Shown: piece by piece, positions 7,019 to 11,635 of the stretch
How the letters are laid out: each line of letters begins with the position of its first letter
How positions within the stretch are numbered: position 1 is the first letter of the stretch
Program-made: the position numbers and the translations under genes
The notes under the pieces: model-generated
Seen by the model: the letters and a program-made list of their open reading frames with translations, nothing else
Told to the model about the DNA's origin: nothing
Databases searched by the model: none
Assembly (NCBI GenBank): GCA_030037055.1
Contig: JASHRZ010000485.1
Coordinates: 1 to 11,635 of the forward strand
Reading direction: 5' to 3'
Length of the DNA stretch: 11,635 nt
Source of the DNA: Alphaproteobacteria bacterium
Lineage (GTDB): Bacteria; Pseudomonadota; Alphaproteobacteria; ATCC43930; CGMCC-115725

Positions 7019-9214
7019 TTATCGAGGCCGAAGCCGGGTCAGCATCTCGCCGAAGCTGCGCAGCCGCGGACTCTTCGCAAGCTCCTGCCACGGCATGGGC
7101 AGTTTTCGGCGCCAGTTCGGATGCTCGTCGACCGTCCCGGGCAAATTGGCCTGCTCCTTGATGCCGAGCACGTCGTCGAGCTGAGCTACCAGGAAACGCC
7201 CCGGCGAGATCGCCAGGAAGCGGTAGGCCGCGTCGACAAGTTCCTGAATGCCGATGTTCGAATCATCTGCCGGGTCACGCGAAAGCAGGCCCATCTCGCG
7301 CAACAGGGTCAAGAGCGCCGCCCGCGCGCGGGCACGATCCCGTCGTAACGTCGATTCGCCGTCCTGCGCGGGCAGGAGGTGCAGCGCGGCACGGATAGCG
7401 ATGTCGTCTTCGCGCCAATAGCCGGGCAGGGTCGGCAAGTCGTGCGTCCCGATGGCCACCTGTGCGAGTTCCGGGTAACTGTGCGCCGGCCGAAACGCGC
7501 CGTCGTCGTCGCGCTCGAAATAGAGAAGCCGTGTCGAGAGAATCCGCTTGGCGTTCAAGCGTTCCCGCAGACCCTCGGGAACCGTCCCCAGATCCTCGCC
7601 GACAATGACGCAACGGGCGCGGTGGCTCTCAAGCGCGGTAATCGCGAGCAGATCCTCGAGCGGATAGCGAATATAGCCGCCCTCCGACGGAGAGGCGTCT
7701 CCGGGGATCCAAAAGAGGCGCGTGAATCCCATGATGTGGTCAATGCGAAGCGCGCCGGCATGGCGCATATTGGCGCGCAGGCATTCGATGAGGGGTCGGT
7801 ACGCGGCATCGCGCAGAGCATGCGGGTTGAACGGTGGCAAGCCCCAGCTCTGGCCCTTCAGGTTGAAGGAGTCCGGTGGCGCACCGGAGGCAATCCCTTG
7901 CGCGATCAGGTCTTGCTCGGCCCACGCGTCGCCGCCGTCCGCATCGACGCCAAGCGCCAGGTCGCGACAAAGGCCGATGGACATGCCCTTCTGCGCGCAG
8001 GCGGCTGCGGCCGAAGCGAGCTGCCGGTCCGCCTCCCACTGGAGATACTGGTGATATGCGACGCGATCCCTATGATCGCCCGCGAACGCCGTCGTCTCCG
8101 GCGAGTTGGGATCACGGTAGGCCACTGGCCAATAATGGCGCCAAGAGACATGGCCTGACTTCTCGCCACGGAAATGCTCGGACAGCGCTTCAAAGGTCGC
8201 GAAGCGTTCGAGCGCCGCACCACTCTCGCATTGAAACTTTCGGAAGGCTTCGGCGCGCGCGGTCCCGCGGTACAGATGATTGACTTGGAATGCCGAATAG
8301 AGCCGCTCGAGTATGGGAAGCTTGGCGGCAGCCACGCCGGCATAGTCGACAAGCGACGCATTGCGAAGAGCGGTGAGCGCCGCGGCACAGACGGGATCAG
8401 GGATCGCCGCCCTCAGCTTCGGGCATTCGGCAAAGTCGGGCACCGCTTCGATATTGATGTAAAGCGGATTGAGGAAGCGGCGGCTGGACGGGGAGTATGG
8501 GCTGGCATGCCCCGGATTGCCCGGGAACAGCGCATGAAGCGGGTTGATCGCCAAAACGTCCGCGCCGCAGCCGGCGACCGCAGCGGCGAAGCCGGAAAGG
8601 TCGCCGAAATCGCCCAGGCCCCAGCTTTCCCGGCCCTGAAGCCCGTAAAGCTGCAGACCGAACCCCCAAATTCCCGCACCGCCTTGCAGCGTGTCGGGCA
8701 AATACGCCCGGTCCGGCGCCACGATGAGCGTGGCGACATTCGACCCGGCGGCGAACCCGTCGCCCGTGACGTCGAGGCGGTGATAGCCGAGCGACAACGA
8801 CTCCGGCACCGCGAGCAACCGTCGCTCCATAGACCGGCCCGCCACGGTTTTTGCCTCGGCCATTGGCAGGTCGCCGAGGGAAATACTTCCTTCGTATTGC
8901 TCGCCGCCCTCCGCCGTGATTCGCCAAGTTGCGGCGGCGGCGGCACCCGCCTCGCACACCAGGCTGACAAACCGTTCATGGCTGTTCTCGGCAAGAACCG
9001 TGACGGGCTCAAGCGCACGCCCCCAAGGCTTTGCCGCGAGAGCCGCGAGGCTCTCCTCAATCTGTTCCTCGGTCGCTACCGACATCCCCATGGCATCGAG
9101 AAAGGCTCGCTTCGTCTCGACGGAGAGCGCGTGGCGTGCTCCCCAGATGTCATGGTAATGGGGCTCGATGCCGGCAAGGATCGCGAGTTCGTCGAGTGGG
9201 TTCGGCTGGCTCAC
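7019..9214 (-). CDS. malQ: 4-alpha-glucanotransferase (amylomaltase), E. coli MalQ type
   Basis: A GH77 enzyme that transfers maltodextrin segments between chains and releases glucose, so that short products of debranching can re-enter phosphorolysis. The product is 731 residues (E. coli MalQ 694). The N-terminal domain (about 1-165) has LDELAILAGIEPHY and ETKRAFLDAM, which line up with the E. coli N-terminus. The barrel contains WGLGDFGDL (198-206), NPLHALFPGNP (224-234) and SPYSPSSRRFLNP (238-250). Predicted catalytic residues are Asp492 (LRIDH), Glu540 (VGEDLGTVP) and Asp592 (THDLPT). Their spacing of 48 and 52 is the same as Asp448, Glu496 and Asp548 in E. coli. I chose GTG 9214: it overlaps the glgX stop as GTGA and fits the homologous N-terminus. 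No clear Shine-Dalgarno precedes it, which suggests translation coupled to glgX. Longer upstream extensions only re-read glgX sequence. Confidence 0.94.
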   Translation of the reverse strand: MSQPNPLDELAILAGIEPHYHDIWGARHALSVETKRAFLDAMGMSVATEEQIEESLAALAAKPWGRALEPVTVLAENSHERFVSLVCEAGAAAAATWRITAEGGEQYEGSISLGDLPMAEAKTVAGRSMERRLLAVPESLSLGYHRLDVTGDGFAAGSNVATLIVAPDRAYLPDTLQGGAGIWGFGLQLYGLQGRESWGLGDFGDLSGFAAAVAGCGADVLAINPLHALFPGNPGHASPYSPSSRRFLNPLYINIEAVPDFAECPKLRAAIPDPVCAAALTALRNASLVDYAGVAAAKLPILERLYSAFQVNHLYRGTARAEAFRKFQCESGAALERFATFEALSEHFRGEKSGHVSWRHYWPVAYRDPNSPETTAFAGDHRDRVAYHQYLQWEADRQLASAAAACAQKGMSIGLCRDLALGVDADGGDAWAEQDLIAQGIASGAPPDSFNLKGQSWGLPPFNPHALRDAAYRPLIECLRANMRHAGALRIDHIMGFTRLFWIPGDASPSEGGYIRYPLEDLLAITALESHRARCVIVGEDLGTVPEGLRERLNAKRILSTRLLYFERDDDGAFRPAHSYPELAQVAIGTHDLPTLPGYWREDDIAIRAALHLLPAQDGESTLRRDRARARAALLTLLREMGLLSRDPADDSNIGIQELVDAAYRFLAISPGRFLVAQLDDVLGIKEQANLPGTVDEHPNWRRKLPMPWQELAKSPRLRSFGEMLTRLRPR

Positions 9215-11382
9215 GGTTCGAGGCTCGATGGTAACGGGCTTCCGCCACGGAGGCAGCAGAACAACAGGCAGGATCGTGGCTCGACTGAATAGAGCGAGGC
9301 CGCCCCGAACGAGGCCCCGTCGCCGAGACCGGACTCGCTCGCGGTATCGACCAGCCGCACCCAAAATCCTGGAGGCGAGATGTTTGGCAGCAAATATTGG
9401 ACCGCCTCGTCGCGGGCGTTGAGAATGACGAGGAAGCTGTCGTCCGACTCCAGCTCGCCCGAGGTCGAATGATGCAGCGCGCCCGCTTCCCCGCTCACGA
9501 CGTAGCTGAGGAATCGGCCGTGCGGAGCCCGCCAGTCCTCATCGCCGGCCTGTCGGCCTTCGGGCATCAGCCAGACGATGTCCCTGACGGCCGTGCCGGG
9601 TATCACCCGGCCGTGAAAGAAATGGCGCCGCCGGAAAACCAAGTGGTCGTGGCGCAGTCGAATGATTGCACGCACGAAGGCTTGGAGCGCGCGGCCCTCC
9701 TCGCTGTCGAGGAGCGACCAACCGATCCAGCCGAGGTCGTTGTCCTGGCAATAGGCATTGTTATTGCCGTTTTGGCTGCGGCCGGCCTCGTCGCCGGCAA
9801 GGAGCATGGGAACGCCCGCCGAGAGGAACAGGGTCGCCAACATATTGCGCTTCTGGCGCCGCCGGAGCCTGAGTATCTCGGGGTCGGCCGTTGCGCCTTC
9901 GACGCCATAGTTCGCGCTGTAGTTCTCGGCAGGGCCGTCGCGGTTGCCCTCGCCATTTGCCTCGTTATGCTTGTCACCGTAGGAGACTAGATCCTCGAGC
10001 GTGAAGCCGTCATGCACCGTGAGGTAGTTGATGCTGGCCCAAGGCCGCCTGCCGCGTTGCTCGAAGATGTCGCGTGAGCCGGTGATGCGCGAGGCGAGCT
10101 CGGCGACCAGTCCCTCGTCGCCGCGCCAGAAGCGGCGTACGATGTCGCGGTAGCGATCGTTCCATTCGGCCCAACCCGGCGGAAACTGACCCAGTTGGTG
10201 GCCCTGATCCCCGAGATCCCACGGCTCGGCGATGAGCTTGACCTGGGCAAGCACGGGATCTTGCTGGACTGCATCGAGAAAACCCGACCGGCGGTCGAAG
10301 GTCTCGTCCTCGCCGCGGGCGAGGGTCGTCGCGAGATCAATGCGGAAGCCGTCCACGTGGACTTGTGTAGCCCAATAGCGGAGCGCGTCCATGACCAGCT
10401 GCATGACACGGGGATGATGCAGATTGAGGCTGTTGCCACAGCCCGTGAAGTTGCGATACCGCCGCCGGTCGTCGCGATCGAGGTGGTAATAGCTAGCATT
10501 GTCGATGCCGCGAAAACTCACGGTCGGCCCCTCCGGGCCGGCTTCAGCCGTGTGATTGAAGACCATGTCCAAGATCACTTCGAGCCCGGCATCGTGCAAT
10601 TGGCGCACTGCCGTTGTGACTTCATGTAGGCTCTGCTCGGCGAGGTAGCGGGGTTCGGGCACGAAGAACGCGAGCGGGTTATAGCCCCAGAGGTTTCGCA
10701 GTCCGCGCTCACGAAGCTGCCGTTCATCGATGAAAGCCTGTATGGGCATGAGTTCGATGGCGGTCACTCCGAGCTCACGCAGGTACCGGATGATTGCCGG
10801 GCTCGCAAGGCCGGCAAAAGTGCCGCGAAGCGGCGCGACGACCTCGGGGTGCCGTTTGGTGAAGCCGCGCACATGCAGTTCGTAGATCACCGTCTCGTGC
10901 CATGGCCGGCGCGGCGGCCGGTCATCGCCCCAAGTGAAGGCGGGATCGATCACGCGACATTTCGGCACGAATCGCGCGCTGTCGCGTACATTGAAGGAAA
11001 GATCGGGATCCGGGTCGCCGGTGTCGTAGCCGAAGACGGCATCGTTCCATTGAAACCGCCCGTGCAGCATGCGGGCGTAAGGATCGATCAGCAGCTTGTG
11101 GTGGTTGAATCTGTGGCCGCGGTCGGGCGCGTAGGGGCCGAAGACGCGATAGCCGTAGAGCTGCCCCGGACGCAAGTCCGGGAGATAACCGTGCCAGACA
11201 TCGTTGGTGAACTCCGGAAGCTCCACACGATCGAGCTCTCTTTCTCCCGACGCATCAAACAGGCAAAGTTCGACCCGCTCGGCATTCTCCGAGAAGAGAG
11301 CGAAGTTCACACCCCTGCCGTCCCAGGTTGCGCCCAGCGGTGAGGGCTCTCCCGGCCAAACGCGCATGCGGCGTGTACTCAT
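9211..11382 (-). CDS. glgX: Glycogen debranching enzyme (GlgX, GH13 isoamylase type)
   Basis: It hydrolyses alpha-1,6 branch points of phosphorylase-trimmed glycogen and releases short maltodextrins for MalQ. The product is 723 residues (E. coli GlgX 657). A CBM48-like N-terminal domain (about 8-100; GATWDGRGVNFALFSENAERVELCLFD) precedes the GH13 barrel. Barrel regions: LDMVFNHT (271-278), GFRIDLATTLAR with nucleophile Asp349, LIAEPWDLG with acid/base Glu386, and TVHDGFTLEDLVSY with Asp458. GTGCGNSLN lacks a match, the motif here being FTGCGNSLN at 312-320, typical of GlgX/TreX. The C-terminal beta domain ends in a short tail (LLFCCLRGG onward) with no clear function. The start ATG 11382 has AAGGG nine bases upstream, overlapping the glgB stop. 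It lies 13 bases after glgB and overlaps malQ by four bases, so the three probably share one transcript. Confidence 0.95.
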   Translation of the reverse strand: MSTRRMRVWPGEPSPLGATWDGRGVNFALFSENAERVELCLFDASGERELDRVELPEFTNDVWHGYLPDLRPGQLYGYRVFGPYAPDRGHRFNHHKLLIDPYARMLHGRFQWNDAVFGYDTGDPDPDLSFNVRDSARFVPKCRVIDPAFTWGDDRPPRRPWHETVIYELHVRGFTKRHPEVVAPLRGTFAGLASPAIIRYLRELGVTAIELMPIQAFIDERQLRERGLRNLWGYNPLAFFVPEPRYLAEQSLHEVTTAVRQLHDAGLEVILDMVFNHTAEAGPEGPTVSFRGIDNASYYHLDRDDRRRYRNFTGCGNSLNLHHPRVMQLVMDALRYWATQVHVDGFRIDLATTLARGEDETFDRRSGFLDAVQQDPVLAQVKLIAEPWDLGDQGHQLGQFPPGWAEWNDRYRDIVRRFWRGDEGLVAELASRITGSRDIFEQRGRRPWASINYLTVHDGFTLEDLVSYGDKHNEANGEGNRDGPAENYSANYGVEGATADPEILRLRRRQKRNMLATLFLSAGVPMLLAGDEAGRSQNGNNNAYCQDNDLGWIGWSLLDSEEGRALQAFVRAIIRLRHDHLVFRRRHFFHGRVIPGTAVRDIVWLMPEGRQAGDEDWRAPHGRFLSYVVSGEAGALHHSTSGELESDDSFLVILNARDEAVQYLLPNISPPGFWVRLVDTASESGLGDGASFGAASLYSVEPRSCLLFCCLRGGSPLPSSLEP

Positions 11383-11395
11383 CGTGCGCCGCCCT

Positions 11396-11635
11396 TCAGC
11401 GCTCCGGCTGGAGCAAGAGGGCAGCCAGCGGCGGAAGGGTCAAGGCAAGCGAGTAGGGCCGGCCATGCCACGCTACAGCCTCCGCCTCGACACTTCCGGC
11501 ATTGCCGACCCCGCTACCCCCGTATTCCACCGCATCGGTATTCAGGATCTCCCGGTATCGGCCGCCGAAGGGTACGCCTATACGATAGTTCCGCCGCACC
11601 ACCGGAGTAAAGTTGCACACCGCCGCGACATGAGT
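11396..11635 (-). CDS. glgB: 1,4-alpha-glucan branching enzyme, C-terminal end only
   Basis: GlgB cuts alpha-1,4 chains and re-attaches them in alpha-1,6 linkage to make glycogen branches. Only the last 79 codons and the TGA stop are inside the window; the start lies beyond the right edge. The visible part is the C-terminal all-beta domain of GH13 branching enzymes: VCNFTPVVRRNYRIGVP, then REILNTDA, YGGSGVGN and HGRPYSLALTLPPLAALLL. These match the end of E. coli GlgB (CNMTPVVRHNYRVGV, REVLNTD, LSLTLPPLA). The frame stays open through the edge, so the gene is cut by the window and not truncated. Its TGA is 13 bases before glgX, whose ribosome site overlaps the stop, so coupled expression is likely. 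Confidence 0.92.
   Translation of the reverse strand, partial: THVAAVCNFTPVVRRNYRIGVPFGGRYREILNTDAVEYGGSGVGNAGSVEAEAVAWHGRPYSLALTLPPLAALLLQPER

Noticed and set aside
8174..9292. 372-codon plus-strand frame opposite malQ
   Set aside because: In exact antisense register with malQ, with no recognisable domain; malQ has all three catalytic residues at the E. coli spacing.
9215..9364. N-terminal extension of malQ to 9364
   Set aside because: The extra 50 residues re-read glgX coding sequence in another frame, are rich in arginine and have no match to the MalQ N-terminus. GTG 9214 fits both the overlap and the homology.

Overview
The window holds one strand of a bacterial glycogen and glucose metabolism cluster. 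All seven genes are on the minus strand, so transcription runs from right to left. The DNA looks G+C-rich (by eye above 60%), with strong G/C third-position use. The protein types and an FNR/FixK-like palindrome suggest a proteobacterium, most likely an alphaproteobacterium. That placement is an inference from style, not a phylogeny.

In transcription order: the last 79 codons of glgB (branching enzyme, cut by the right edge) are followed after 13 bases by glgX (debranching enzyme). glgX overlaps malQ (4-alpha-glucanotransferase) by four bases, GTGA. About 150-170 bases without a gene follow. Next comes glk (glucokinase), then after 21 bases pfkA (6-phosphofructokinase, long group III type). 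An 89-base gap carries an FNR/FixK-like palindrome and a plausible promoter. After it come ppsA (phosphoenolpyruvate synthase) and, 14 bases further, glgP (DUF3417-type alpha-glucan phosphorylase). glgP is open to the left edge and lacks its C-terminus.

Together the genes describe glycogen turnover feeding the EMP pathway. GlgB makes branches. GlgP releases glucose-1-phosphate, GlgX removes the limit-dextrin stubs and MalQ reshuffles the short maltodextrins, releasing glucose. Glk traps the glucose as glucose-6-phosphate, and PfkA commits fructose-6-phosphate to glycolysis. PpsA interconverts pyruvate and PEP and makes the block reversible at its lower end. Phosphoglucomutase, phosphoglucose isomerase, GlgA and GlgC are not in the window. 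The palindrome before ppsA-glgP suggests that at least this part responds to oxygen or redox state.

I saw no RNA genes, mobile elements, CRISPR arrays or evident gene breaks. The content is mostly conserved metabolism. The points worth a second look are the ppsA palindrome, the mixed phosphoryl-donor signature of the PFK, and the pairing of opposing enzymes in one cluster. Nothing here looks like a wholly new system.
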